From Dictyophora rubrovolvata (Eukaryota; Basidiomycota; Agaricomycetes; Phallales; Phallaceae): a stretch of DNA of 64,000 nt. The stretch covers positions 682,001 through 746,000 of the forward strand of contig CP114118.1 in assembly GCA_029959195.1 (NCBI GenBank), given 5' to 3'. The notes under the pieces are model-generated. The model searched no databases, had not been told where the DNA came from, and saw only the letters and a list, made by a program, of their open reading frames with translations. Of this stretch, positions 11,488 through 22,224 are shown in pieces; positions within the stretch are counted from its first letter, which is position 1, and every line of letters starts with the position of its first letter. Made by a program: the position numbers and the translations under genes.

Positions 11488-12123
11488 TGGTACTCAGATT
11501 TGATGATGTCACACGATGGTTATCTGTGCACTATATGCCCTAGGGCCTAAGGTCTTAGTTGAGCGACAGAGTGTAATTATGTTTAAAATTTAGTATTTTT
11601 TTTTAGGAAATAAGATAAAATAAATTAGATAAATCAAGGTAAAACAACCGGATATGTGTGTAGTCGAATATAATGCCAAACCGAGTCTTGAGAAGACATG
11701 GCTGTAATGGCCCAACTGGGAATGCGAGTTAGTGTCATTGTCAACGGATAACTTGATAGTGCGCTGGTTCAAAGCCCGCCCCTCCAGATGATTTGGTCTC
11801 TGTCTCGACCAGCGCCAGGCAACTTGCGCTTAGTCAGCAGATAAAGGGTAGAAGCGAGGTCAGGGAAGTCATTCCGCAGCCTTCTCTGCTTGCCTAGTCA
11901 GTCTAAGGAGATCAGGCGGTGTCTTCTAGTTCGCGCTGTCGGGCCGTGCTACTCGCAGACTTTTTGTGCCAATTGAGAATATTTTTGGTTGGGGCAAATA
12001 GTCTCGCAGCATTCTTTTTCCATGCCAGGCGCTACTCTGTCGTGAGAAACCCTCCGCGGCCGCTAAGCGTGACCGTCTCGTCATTGCACGAAATCTAATT
12101 CTTCCAAATTATCGGAAACAAGG
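11488..12123. other. Divergent intergenic region, Pil1-like / sulfurtransferase
   Basis: About 640 bp that should hold both promoters. A segment at 11701-11786 has matches to internal tRNA promoter boxes but does not fold as a tRNA (see rejected items). Nothing else is recognised. Confidence 0.4.
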
Positions 12124-13536
12124 ATGTATAAAGTCCGTCAAATCATTCTTCGCAACCACTGCCGCTTCATGTCTTCCTCAATACACCGTTTAGCTCCTCT
12201 TTTGCTCAGTCCTTCTCAGGCAATCTCCATCCCACAGGAATCGCGTTTGTTCGTCGATGCGACATGGTTTATGCCAAATGTTCCTCGGAATCCTAAACAA
12301 GAATTCGAAAAGATTCGTCTTCCCGATGCACAATTCTTGGATCTCGATGAAGTTGCTGCCCATACCGAAGACGGTGCCGCCTTGGGATTAAAACACATGA
12401 TGCCTTCCCCGGTGACATTTGCCAAAGCCTGTGGTAAGTTCGCGTCTATTGGTCTGTCTGTCTGTCGATTGTTCTCTAACGCGCGTACTAGAGGATTTGG
12501 GTATCAAGCATGACACACATGTCATCCTGTACGGTTATTCTGGTCGCGGTATCGCGTCGTTTTTTCCAAATCTCAAATCTGAACTGTGCTTGGTAGATAC
12601 GATACCCATGGCATTCTCTCCGCCCCACGGGCTTTGTTCATGTTTCGAGCAAGTCGTATTTTTTTGTCCTTTTGTGGGAGGAATTGTTCTAACTGGACCG
12701 TTTCAGGCATTCTCTCACACTAAATCCTCCGTATTAGACGGTGGTTTACCCGACTGGGTCAATGAAGGATATGAAATAGAGACTGACCCACCGAACACCC
12801 CAAAGGTAGATGAGACGCTCTACGCCGTCCCTACTCTAAATGAATCAGTAATACGCTGTGGGTGGGCATCTTTTTTTTTTCAAAAGACAAATTTAAATTC
12901 AAATTCAAATTGTCATAGCTTATGTCCAGATGGTCAGCAACTCCAACAAACCACTTGCTGATTCCACGGCGGATATAGTTGTTGATGCCCGGTCTCGCGA
13001 GAGGTACACATACATCTGTCCTTATCACCTTGCTTCATAGTTTCATATTCATTGTCCTAGATATCTTGGGACAGATCCCGAACCTCGTCCCGGCCTGTCA
13101 TCAGGACATATACCTCAATCATTCTCCCTCCCTTTCACTTCCTTCCTTTCATCTAACCAACTCACCAATAAGTCATTTTTGGAAACACATCCGGATGTTT
13201 CCTTCAAAACATACGGAATCTTTCGCTCTCCACAGGAACTCTCTGAAGAGCTTCACAAAGCCGCGGGTGATAAGTATACTCAACAAATTCTGTCTGGAGA
13301 GAGGGGTCTTGTTACTACATGCGGGAGTGGGATGACGGCTGCGATTTTGTGGTTAGGTATCAACAGGATTTGGGAAGCGGAAAACAAAGCACCTGGCGAT
13401 GTCGGGTTATATGACGAAGTCAGTGGCTCACAAGCGTTCATCCTAAAAAAATTTTCATATGTTTTTTTTGTAGTCATGGACGGGGTATGCGGCCAGGAAA
13501 GAAAGCAAGATTAGTAAGGGTAACGAGCCAAATTAA
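12124..13536 (+). CDS. TUM1: Two-domain rhodanese: thiosulfate / 3-mercaptopyruvate sulfurtransferase
   Basis: Sulfur-transfer enzyme with two rhodanese domains, probably mitochondrial. The N-terminal domain shows RLFVDATWFMPN, FLDLDEVAAHTEDGAALGLKHMMPSP and VILYDTHGILSAPRALFMFR. The C-terminal domain shows DIVVDARSRERYLGTDPEPRPG, GHIPQSFSLPF and the active loop TTCGSGMTAAILWLG with the catalytic Cys; the CGSGMTA form resembles mercaptopyruvate sulfurtransferases. The end is SWTGYAARKESKISKG with TAA at 13534. At least six exons. Exon 2 ends at CATCCT before GTACGG, and the intron after FR appears to use a GC donor (GCAAGT). The Arg/His-rich N-terminus could target mitochondria; a second in-frame ATG at about 12169 could give a cytosolic form. 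Confidence 0.9.
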
Positions 13537-14607
13537 CCAAGTAATCGGATGGGGCAGGTCCAGGAATCTGAACATGCCCCCGTTTTGAATGTCGATAGAT
13601 AATTTGTGCTACCGGGAGCGCAGGGGGTATGGTTTAGAACAACGACTTGGAATAATGAATGGCTTGGAGTAGTATATATAGCATTGACTGAACACTTTGA
13701 GTCGTCTGAATTCAGGGCCTAGGCGACGCACCGTCAGGCACTAAAAACTTTCTTAAGCGCCCATTCACCTCGGATATCATCCGTTCCGCATCTGCAAACG
13801 TGTGCGTGAGGAGAGTGCCATCATATGTTGTTGAAAAAAAACTCTCAACTGCATCGTTTTGAAATTTTTCTTGGCTTGAAGAAGATTAAGAGATCTTCGT
13901 GTCCATTCCCATTGTGGCTCTTTGAACTTTTGACTTCAGGTTCAAGTTATTGTACTGCATCGACTGGTTGACACTGGTCTTGCGCCTATGATATTCAATA
14001 TCGGATGCTATATACTCAATAAACACGTCTAGGGAGGCCTGGCAACCCGCCTTCAATATCAGTGGAACTTGTTCAGGGACATTAGGAACTGTCACCCGTC
14101 ATCCGTGTCAACACGTCCTTTAATTAGGTCTTCGAGGCTGGACTTCTCTACCGTGCGTTTGTTTGTCTCGGAATCCCGTGGGCAGCGAAATATGCCGGTA
14201 CATAATACATATGCGTTGTCGTCACGGTAGTACGCATGATTACCACCCCTGCCAGCGCGGAATTTCACACATACTAAGTAAGTATAGCACTGGCATCCAC
14301 TCAAAGCACGGTTTGCAGGGTATGCTCAACTTCAGGTCGACAGTTTTATTAACCCCCCTGGACGTAAATGAGAGCCACATGGTCAATGTCCATGCCCAAT
14401 CATCATCCCTCTCTTACCCGCACGTGCGTTCAAACGAACACCAGCGTGCGAAGCATAGACTATCACCAGTACTACACTCAAATTACCCGATAAATTTGCG
14501 CCATATCCATTGAGTCTTTATAAACGTGGTTTTTTTCCATCATTGATGGGCCACTCGACTCATTTTCCTGTCGTCTCGGAAGTCCATCACAAGTTGGCAG
14601 TATCATA
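13537..14607. other. Intergenic region upstream of the phytase-like gene
   Basis: 1.07 kb. The right end carries a TATA box (separate entry). No open frame here shows a domain, signal peptide or plausible intron structure. I see no gene. Confidence 0.45.
14517..14525 (+). promoter_or_regulatory. TATA box of the phytase-like secreted gene
   Basis: TTTATAAAC lies about 85 bp before the ATG at 14608, a usual position for a TATA-driven promoter of a secreted-protein gene. Confidence 0.5.
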
Positions 14608-16735
14608 ATGAGACGATTCTCCGGACTTTTTCTGCTGGCAGCCTTATTCTGCAAGACAGGGAATGCACTTGCTAGTCCGGCATTTGGAAAGCCTCCACAT
14701 CCACATCCACCCTCACCTCCACCCCACCCTTCTCGTCCAGAACCAGAACCAGCCAACTTTTTCAATGTTACTCTGGATGGTAAGACTTTCATCAGTAAGG
14801 TATGATCTGCATTAATGGACCATTATTGCCAATGATTTCCTTATTTCCAATTTCCATCTTTATAAAGGGTATGGTGGGCTTTGGTTTCATCCCAGCTGTA
14901 TTCAGGGACTCGAGAGGAGAAACATTTGGTGGTGTTGGTTCCGCAATTGCTATGAAACGTGGCACATGGAAACAAAACAAGGACGGTTCATATTCCGGCT
15001 CTTTGATCGTACAACCAGATCGCGGATTCAACATGTATGTACATATGCTTCATTTACCACGTCTTTCACCTGTTCATTTTGACAATATTCCACTGACTTC
15101 TAGTGATGGAACAATCAACTACCAAGGACGTCATCACGAAGTGGAAATCACCCTAAACCCCTACTATGACACCACACCTCTTTCCTTCAACGACTCTCAG
15201 AAAACACTCGCGTTGAAGTATAAATCGACACTGCTCTACACAGAACGACAACACAAAAGTACTACAGGTCTAGACTCAGTCGCCGTCCGACCTTCTGAGC
15301 TCGTTGGTCTAGTTCTCGATCCTCCAGAACCTATCGCCAACAAAATATTCTCTCACCTCAATCTCGACGCCGAAGGTCTTGTTCTAAACGCCGATGGAAC
15401 GTAAGCAGTCTCTAGTCCAAACAATAAAGAAAATTCCCCTTTTCTCAGAAAATATTTTCAGAGTTTGGGTTTCCGACGAATATGGTCCCTACATTCATCT
15501 TTTCGGTTCAGATGGTTCCTTAATTCGGTCCATTCAAGCCCCCGAAGCTATTCTGCCTTTCCAGAATGTTTCGGGTGTCTCCAAACCTGTCCTCAATTTC
15601 ACAGCTAGTATTGATCCTACAACAGGAAGGGCCGCAAATCAAGGTAATTATTCTACCCCCCTGCATACTATGCACCAACCCTTAATAATGCTCCTTCAGG
15701 ATATGAAGGGTCGGTTTGATTCGAGCATATATAGCGCCTTCGGCACTAAACTAACAACCTTTCCCCTGAAAACTAGTTTAACAATCAACCCCTCGGGAAC
15801 GAAACTGTTTGCTTTACTACAGAGTGCCACGATCCAAGACGGTGGTTCTACAAAAGAAACGGAACAAAACACCCGTCTCCTCGTATATGACATCACTGGA
15901 AGCCTATCCCTTTTCCCTCCCACATACGTCGCAGAATATGTTGTTCCTCTTCCACAGGTATACATACCACTTAACTAATAAGCAGCTCACTATCTGACTT
16001 CCAACCCAGAAACCCAAAAACAACCATACCTTCGCACAATCCGAATTCCATTATCTAACAGATACCCAATTTTTAGTTTTAGCTCGCGATGGAAATGGAA
16101 ACGGAGACGGAGTAGGAAACGAAAAATCCGATTACAAGTTCAGTGGACACGACCTTGCCATAAATTTTTTCGTACAAACTGACACCCACTTTCTCAGGAA
16201 CGTCGACTTGATCGATATTTCAAAAGCAACCAATATCGCACACACCAAATACGATAGCCCCGCTAATCCTATAGCAGTGGACGGTGTCGTCGTTAAAGGA
16301 ATTACACCTGCCGTATATCAACCATTTATCAGTCTGATTGATCCTACGCAACTTGGACGATTCGGTTTACACAACGGTGAGAGGGGGGATATATTTTGAG
16401 TGTTGAATGTGTATTAAATTTTATCAAAAAGGCGTACCAATTGAACCGACATTGCTGAATTCCAAATGGGAAAGTTTGGCTCTCGCTCCTGTAGGCGATC
16501 CCAACTTCCCGAACGATTATTTCATTTTTACCGCCGTAAGTGACTATTTTTTTTTTCCTCGATTTGAAAAATGACATTTTGCGATTAGTCTGATAACGAC
16601 TTTCTCACAACGGATGGTTTCGTCGCTGGAGCTGCCTACAATGCAGGTTCCAATGTGGACAATCAATTTATGGTTTGGCGCGCGACTTTGCCCAGTGTCG
16701 AACGTGGATCGGTTGAAGCCAGCATCGGGATATAA
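14608..16735 (+). CDS. Secreted phytase-like (esterase-like activity of phytase) beta-propeller protein
   Basis: Extracellular protein with the fold annotated as esterase-like activity of phytase; family activity is poorly defined. It begins with a signal peptide (MRRFSGLFLLAALFCKTGNA), then a His/Pro-rich linker (KPPHPHPPSPPPHPSRPEP). The propeller region includes GMVGFGFIPAVFRDS, GGVGSAIAMKRGTW, LNLDAEGLVLNADGT directly followed after an intron by VWVSDEYGPYIHLF, the most diagnostic pair of strands, then LTINPSGTKLFALLQSA, NTRLLVYDITGS, FHYLTDTQFLVLARDGNG, KWESLALAPVGDPNFPNDYF and TASDNDFLTTDGFVAG near the end. About eight introns, all short. There are several N-glycosylation sequons. Length of about 580 residues is typical of fungal members. 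Substrate unknown. Confidence 0.85.
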
Positions 16736-16881
16736 ATAGTAGCATATAATTACATTAATCTCATCAACTAGGAAGAATTGAAGCAATGTTACACATGAAG
16801 AACGAGAATAGCATGAGTTTAGAACAAAAAAGCAAAAAGCAAAAACAAAAAAAACTCGACTAAAAGCAGTTTCGAGTATGC

Positions 16882-19056
16882 TTATGTCTTATGGTGACCC
16901 CCAAACAACTCGTGGATAATAGATCCAATCCACGACTCCTGATACCTCGGACGTCCACCCTCATCGACCATAACTTCGGATCGCATCTGATCCTCAGCAG
17001 TCTTCTTAGCCATATTCTCCAAAGATTTTACCATCGCATTCTGAGCTTGATTCTCCAAATCAGCCTCAGATTTCTCATCTGTGATCTCTTCTTTTGGGAT
17101 GTAATTCCAGACTTTTTTCATATTCTCTTCCACCTCGTGAAGCTCTGTCACTAGAGCTGGGTTGGCTTTGATATTCGCGAGGAGTTCGGGTATTTGGATT
17201 TTTTGTTCATGGACGGCGCTGTGGACGTATTCGTGTGTGATATTGTTTGTTTCAGTTGGTAGGGTGCGTTGGATTTCGAATGCTAATTTGAAAATACCAG
17301 TTTGGGGGCTTCGTGACGGTTAAATCAAGTCATGAGAAGATGTCGTAGTAATTAAATGCGCTTACTCATGAGGGTATTGTTTTCCCCATTCAGCTACGGG
17401 CTGAGGCAGACTATAAAGGTAATCTCTGTCCATGGAAAGTATATCTTGGACGTTGGCCTAATCAGCATTATTTTTGTCATTTCTTTCCGCTGAAAGTGAA
17501 AATTGGGAAAAAAACATACCACCATCCATGCTAAAGTAAGATCGGATAAATCGTGTCTCATCCATCCACCTCCAATCTGTAAAATATGGGATTGAGATAT
17601 GAAAAAATAAATCCGTATTCTAGAATGCCTTACATCCGAGTGGGACCCTTGGCGTAATGTTAGCCGTTGGGAAAAAGGGAGCTGCAGCGCAAAGTACCAT
17701 CTCACCTGGAAACCATACCTGCTTCAGAAGTTGGCCCTTCGCAATACCTTCAGGCCGCTGTTCAAACTTGGCCACGTCCTATATGCAAGCAAAGGTAGTT
17801 AATTAATTAACTTTTTGGAAAACGTTATGAATTGTGAGACGAACAAAGTCTTTTCTGGTCTCGTTTAGAGCCATAGCATGGTAAGCTCGTTTGATGTGCA
17901 ACCCCAGTCTTCTGTCGTTGAAGCCGAAAAGTTCTTTGAATTTTTTGCTCCACCAAGTTAGTTCTTTAGGCAATCCGAGAGATCCGACGGTATCAAATAC
18001 ACCAACACACCTGAAGAAAGAGAGTGAATATAGGCGAAAAGAAATGTAAAGAGAACGCACCTACTGGATCGTAAAACCGTCCTTATCACTGTCAGCACGT
18101 CGTCTCCCATTGTCCATGATGTCTTTATAGTTGAGCAATTGTGCATCGTATTCTTCTTTGACTGTTTTCAAAAATATTCAGTAACCACAATCTTATTTTT
18201 TAAAACATGCTATGATTATACCTTTAGGATCACTAGTATTGCCTCTCTTCTGGTAGGCGATAAAAATATCCGCGAAGCGATCCATATCCTTTTTGTCCAG
18301 GACGCCTATTCGGCCCTATCAGAAAGAAGATAATAATAGACTCCAGGACTTGATAAGATTGAATGAAGACGTAAACATACGATAAAATCGGCTACCATTC
18401 GAGCCGTGTAAGCCCCTCGTGAGAAGCCGAACAAAAAGATCTGTCAATTGCAATTGAAAAGATGAATATCCAGACAGATAGAAAGTTCCGCGAGTTCTGA
18501 CCTCGTCGCCTGGCTGATAGTTACTGGAGAAAGGATTAGCCAATGAATTGTAGTTTTGACTCAAGCTCCCGACTCCAGATGGACTTACTGTGCGATGAAT
18601 GCATAAGCTTCTTGTACTTTGTCCGCTAGATCAGCTCCTGTGGCACCTTTTACGAGCGGTATAATTAGCTAGAGTTAAAGATATCATTCCACAGACCACA
18701 TACCTTCAACATATTCAGAGTAGATATTGTGTTGACTCCCAACACCAGTTTGGTAAAAGACAATTTGTGGAGTTGGTGGCGTGCTATGTTCAGGGTTAGA
18801 TTACTGTTGCATACTAGCCTGCAAGAAGACTCCTTCTAACTTACGTTCTGTCGTCCTGGAGATTCAAAGCTCTGGAGATCTTCAAAATATTCGAGTATTG
18901 CCAGCGGTGCTCTTGAATCACACCATCTAGGATGAAATAACACAATATTGTTTAATATGAATATTATGAAGGAACGAACATGTACATACCTTGCCATGTC
19001 CCGTCGCAGCAGACGATGATTCGCTTGTGAACTATGTGAGCGGTTGTGTCAGTCAT
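16882..19056 (-). CDS. Tle1-like alpha/beta hydrolase (DUF2235, T6SS phospholipase-effector-like fold)
   Basis: Fungal member of the DUF2235/Tle1-like family; bacterial relatives are phospholipases, whereas the role of the many mushroom copies is unknown. From the start: MTDTTAHIVHKRIIVCCDGTWQ, then DGVIQEHRWQYSNILKISRAL, QIVFYQTGVGS, the nucleophile elbow LFGFSRGAYTARMVADFIG (GxSxG), VGVFDTVGSLGLP, AYHAMALNETRKDF, QVWFPG and, across an intron, SHSDIGGGWMRHDLSDLTLAWM. These contain the expected Ser, Asp and His regions. The C-terminal part (IPKEEITDEKSEADLENQAQ) is charged and helical. About ten short introns. No signal peptide, so an intracellular protein is likely. The start ATG at 19056 sits 11 residues before the first conserved strand. 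Confidence 0.85.
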
Positions 19057-19623
19057 AAGTAAAATCAAATTGACCTTTACTAGCTGCCTTCTTCGAGCCT
19101 TTATATATACATTTACGGTCAAGTTGAGCCGTGCGGCTGTGAAATGAATAATCCATCTGCAATTGGGTTCTTTGATTCATCAATTAAACTCACATGTCAA
19201 AATCTCAATTGTTTGAGAAGATCTTCTCAAGAAGCCGAAGTCAGTAGAGGCCAATTAGCTCCAACGGCTGAGATTATACTGTCAAATTCAAATTCAAATT
19301 CATATAGCCGGATGTCAGTTGTATGAATTAAGGGTGGCAGCCCGCTGGCTCAGCCCCGACCTCAATATGAAGACCTTGGGGAAGAAATCTCCTTTGCGTC
19401 ATCAGACTACATTTTACTGATTGCACTTAGGCAAGTCGTCTGTTACAAAATGTATGTCGCTTTGAGAGGGATGGGATGGAAACATAATTCAAATAAATGA
19501 GACGATAAAAGGTGGTAAAGTGGAAGGGAAGACAAAAATAGAGGTGATGTGACAGCGAGTACAGCGCTTACGGAGGGAGTCCATGTTAATTGAATAAGTT
19601 ATGGCATATTCGCCCCCTACTCT
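19057..19623. other. Intergenic region between Tle1-like gene and NUS1
   Basis: 567 bp between two genes on the minus strand. It holds a short AAATTC tandem array near 19284-19300 and presumably the Tle1-like promoter and NUS1 3' end. No gene is seen. Confidence 0.4.
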
Positions 19624-20816
19624 TCATTTGCCTAATCTAAATTCGGCATCGGAATATTGGTCTAATGCACGGCGGAAGTCTAATTCCGACATCGGGTACG
19701 GCGGATTGTCGAGCTTGCGACTGAGGAGTCTTAACAAACCTCGGAGAATTCCTCCGTGGCGCGGTTTATAGCTGTGTTCGGACATGAGTTCTGACAATAT
19801 GATGTACGTGATTGATGAAGGGCTCACTGTATTTCGGAAAGTCGCATATGCCATGGCGGGTATCCGTGCATTTCCATAGGTGCCGTAGATGGATACAGCA
19901 TATAAACAATAAGCAAATCGGGGGGTGCAAAGCCTGATTCCTCTGAACATACCACTGAGACCGAGACGAGACGAGACGAGACATGTTGTGAAGAAGAGAT
20001 AATTACCTTCTATCATTGTATTTATACCATCCACAGTCAACGCAAATTTGTTTTCTGGCGTGTCTCTGCCATGTCTTTGTATCAAGGTTTTAGTGACTTC
20101 CGCCAAAGCAGGCTTAGAAGCGTCTCTAGAGAGTAGTTGCAGCGTAAGGATTTGAGTTCTTTGTCTTGTCTCTTTAAAAGCGGGTTAGCCCGAATTCTAG
20201 GAACATGGTTCTTTGAGCTTACGGCTGTTCCTTTTGCTTTTCGCTGTCTTCTTCTCTACGTTTACTAGGTTTATCTCTTTAGTGGGCTTGTTCTTTGAGA
20301 CGTAGGGTATTTGTATGGTATTGATTACACAGCCGAGTGGGTTGGCTTTCACTAGTTGTTCGGAGGAGTCTATGTCGGACGATGGAGGAGTCAATCTATT
20401 CGAAAATTCTGCAGCGGTAGTCTTTCCACGTGTTTCTAAGCCGCTCAAAGGCAGAATGAAATCATTCACGCTACGTGATAAATAAAGCCTTCCTTTTAGT
20501 AAACCAAGCGTATTAGTCTAAAAAAAAGCCGATCCACACACCTGCCCTCTTTTTCATAAATGCTTAGCTTTGGTATACCCAGAGTTTGACACCAATCTAC
20601 GGCTCGTTCTATGCATTGTTTTATCACAACTTTTTCTTCGCTGTGATTGCGGTTTTCAGGGTCTGGAACGAGAATGAGCGAAATATGCGTCGGAAGTTTG
20701 CGGCGGCGTGCCAAAAGTGGTTTTGGTGTACGGGAGGGAATTACAGAAAATAGAAGATTTTTTAGTCCATAGATGGTATGAATAATGAGCAGGAGAAGGC
20801 GTGCCAAAAGATACAT
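19624..20816 (-). CDS. NUS1: NUS1 / NgBR-like subunit of the cis-prenyltransferase (dehydrodolichyl diphosphate synthase) complex
   Basis: Non-catalytic but essential partner of the cis-prenyltransferase that makes the dolichol backbone at the ER. The N-terminus is a membrane helix (MYLLARLLLLIIHTIYGLKN), followed by LPTHISLILVPDPENRN and RAVDWCQTLGIPKLSIYEKEG, the UPPS-like first strands without the catalytic Asp expected of the other subunit. Later exons give FAPPDLLIVYMLYPSTAPM and HGYPPWHMRLSEI, the usual NUS1 signature. The end FRRALDQYSDAEFRLGK contains the C-terminal RxG-type motif (RLG) used in the shared active site. The ATG at 20816 is placed at the membrane helix; an in-frame ATG at 20867 would add 17 residues. 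An insert rich in Lys/Thr (around 20200-20460) is longer than in yeast. Confidence 0.88.
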
Positions 20817-21040
20817 GGCGAAGGTTGTAAAGTTTTTACGCGCATCAGGGTCAGTTTGTAAGAACACCGCACAGCTTACGTGTCATTTTCAAGTTTGAGT
20901 ATTATTAGGCCAATTATAGTACAAAGTCATCATCATATCATCATTGTCGTCGTCATTAAATATATAACTACATGGGTTAAAGATGTAAATACAATGTATT
21001 TATGTGGATATGGATGACTATATTGATACAATTGGTTGGT

Positions 21041-22095
21041 CTACGTCAGAGGATCTTCATCCTCAATGGTTCTCTTTATCTTTAGCAGAATGGAAGTCTT
21101 CCAGTTGTCGAGACTGACAACGGCATTATACTCGAATACGTTGGCCGTGTACGCTTCAACATCGCCACCTTCCAGAGCCTCAATGAGACTATTGATAAAC
21201 TTGGCTTCTCTCGTTGACGGAAACGTTACGTCTTGGGTGCTGTATTTCGTCATATTGCGACGGGCGGTCACTGTATCCTGTTGGAGCGGTAGTGTTTGAG
21301 TGAAAAGATTGAATAGAAAAACATTTGTGGGGACAAACCCGCATAGCAAGAGCACATAAAGAGGCTCGTAGCCAGTATTCTTTAACGCTGTACTTGGTAA
21401 GAGGAGAACTGAGGGAATAGTTGGCAATTCTCTCATAGTTTACAATTGCGGCTGGGAACTCGTCTAGTTCAGCATGAAGATCGGCGGCATCTTTGTAGCA
21501 TCCATTGGCAGTTCTGATTGAACGAGTTTAGGAATTTAGGAGTTAGACCAGACGATTAGGACATACGCATGGGCATCTTCTTGTGCATACCACTCTGCTG
21601 CACGCTCAAAACTCTGGCAAGCTTTCGCGAGGTCATTATGTTCCTGAAGGTAAATCTGACCAATTTCTTTCTCCCTGTCAGCCGCCTGCCTAAACCGACC
21701 TTCTTTCGTTAGAAAGGTCACTGTTTGCTGCAATGCCTGTACAGCCACTAGACGCGATCTAGTCAGACGGGAATGATGGCAAAGATAACAATCGTTTTCG
21801 TACGATCTGGGAATCCTTGCTTGAACGCCTTCGCCGCATTCCACCATGCATTCGCGGCATCATTATTTTCACCAGATTTTTCACGACATTCAGCTTCTTT
21901 CGCAAAAGAATCACCAGCAGACTTGAAATCCTTGTCGATTTTGTACTGATTGGCAGCTTGCTGGAAAAGATCCCCGGCTTCCTCGTACCTGTTAGATGAC
22001 GAGCTGAAGCTGAACCATCCTCCGCTGCCGGCCGCAGCATCAAATTTCTTGCTGGCCTTGTTCAATAAATCGTCTCCTAGACTCTTCGCAACCAT
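21041..22095 (-). CDS. SEC17: Alpha-SNAP, vesicular-fusion protein Sec17
   Basis: Adaptor that recruits NSF/Sec18 to SNARE complexes for disassembly after membrane fusion. The N-terminal membrane-binding loop region has SGGWFSFSSSSNRYEEAGDLF; TPR-like helices follow: AANQYKIDKDFKSAGDSFAKEAEC, NDAANAWWNAAKAFKQG, GRFRQAADREKEIGQIYLQEHNDL, SFERAAEWYAQEDAHA, and after further introns QDTVTARRNMTKYSTQDVTFPSTREAKF and DNWKTSILLKIKRTIEDED. The acidic/aliphatic C-terminus (IEDEDPLT) is the NSF-stimulating end. About 290 residues, normal length. It lies head to head with PRP19. Confidence 0.93.
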
Positions 22096-22224
22096 TGATG
22101 TTGACGTGGAAGAATAAAAGTCTAACTAAGCCAAGAAAGAGGAGCAGCAGATATAGCCTTATGTCATACTTGTGGGCGTCAGTGGGGCGTATTGTTCATT
22201 TTTTTTCTTTTCTGGACTTTCGCC
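22096..22224. promoter_or_regulatory. Short shared promoter between SEC17 and PRP19
   Basis: Only 129 bp separate the two divergent start codons, so the core promoters must overlap. The sequence is T/C-rich towards PRP19 and has no TATA box. Both genes are housekeeping functions, consistent with a common constitutive bidirectional promoter (inference). Confidence 0.6.

Noticed and set aside
11701-11786. tRNA gene or tRNA-derived SINE (A-box-like TGGCCCAACTGG and B-box-like GGTTCAAAGCC)
   Set aside because: Box spacing is plausible, but the acceptor ends do not pair and no anticodon arm forms, so at best it is a relic or chance.
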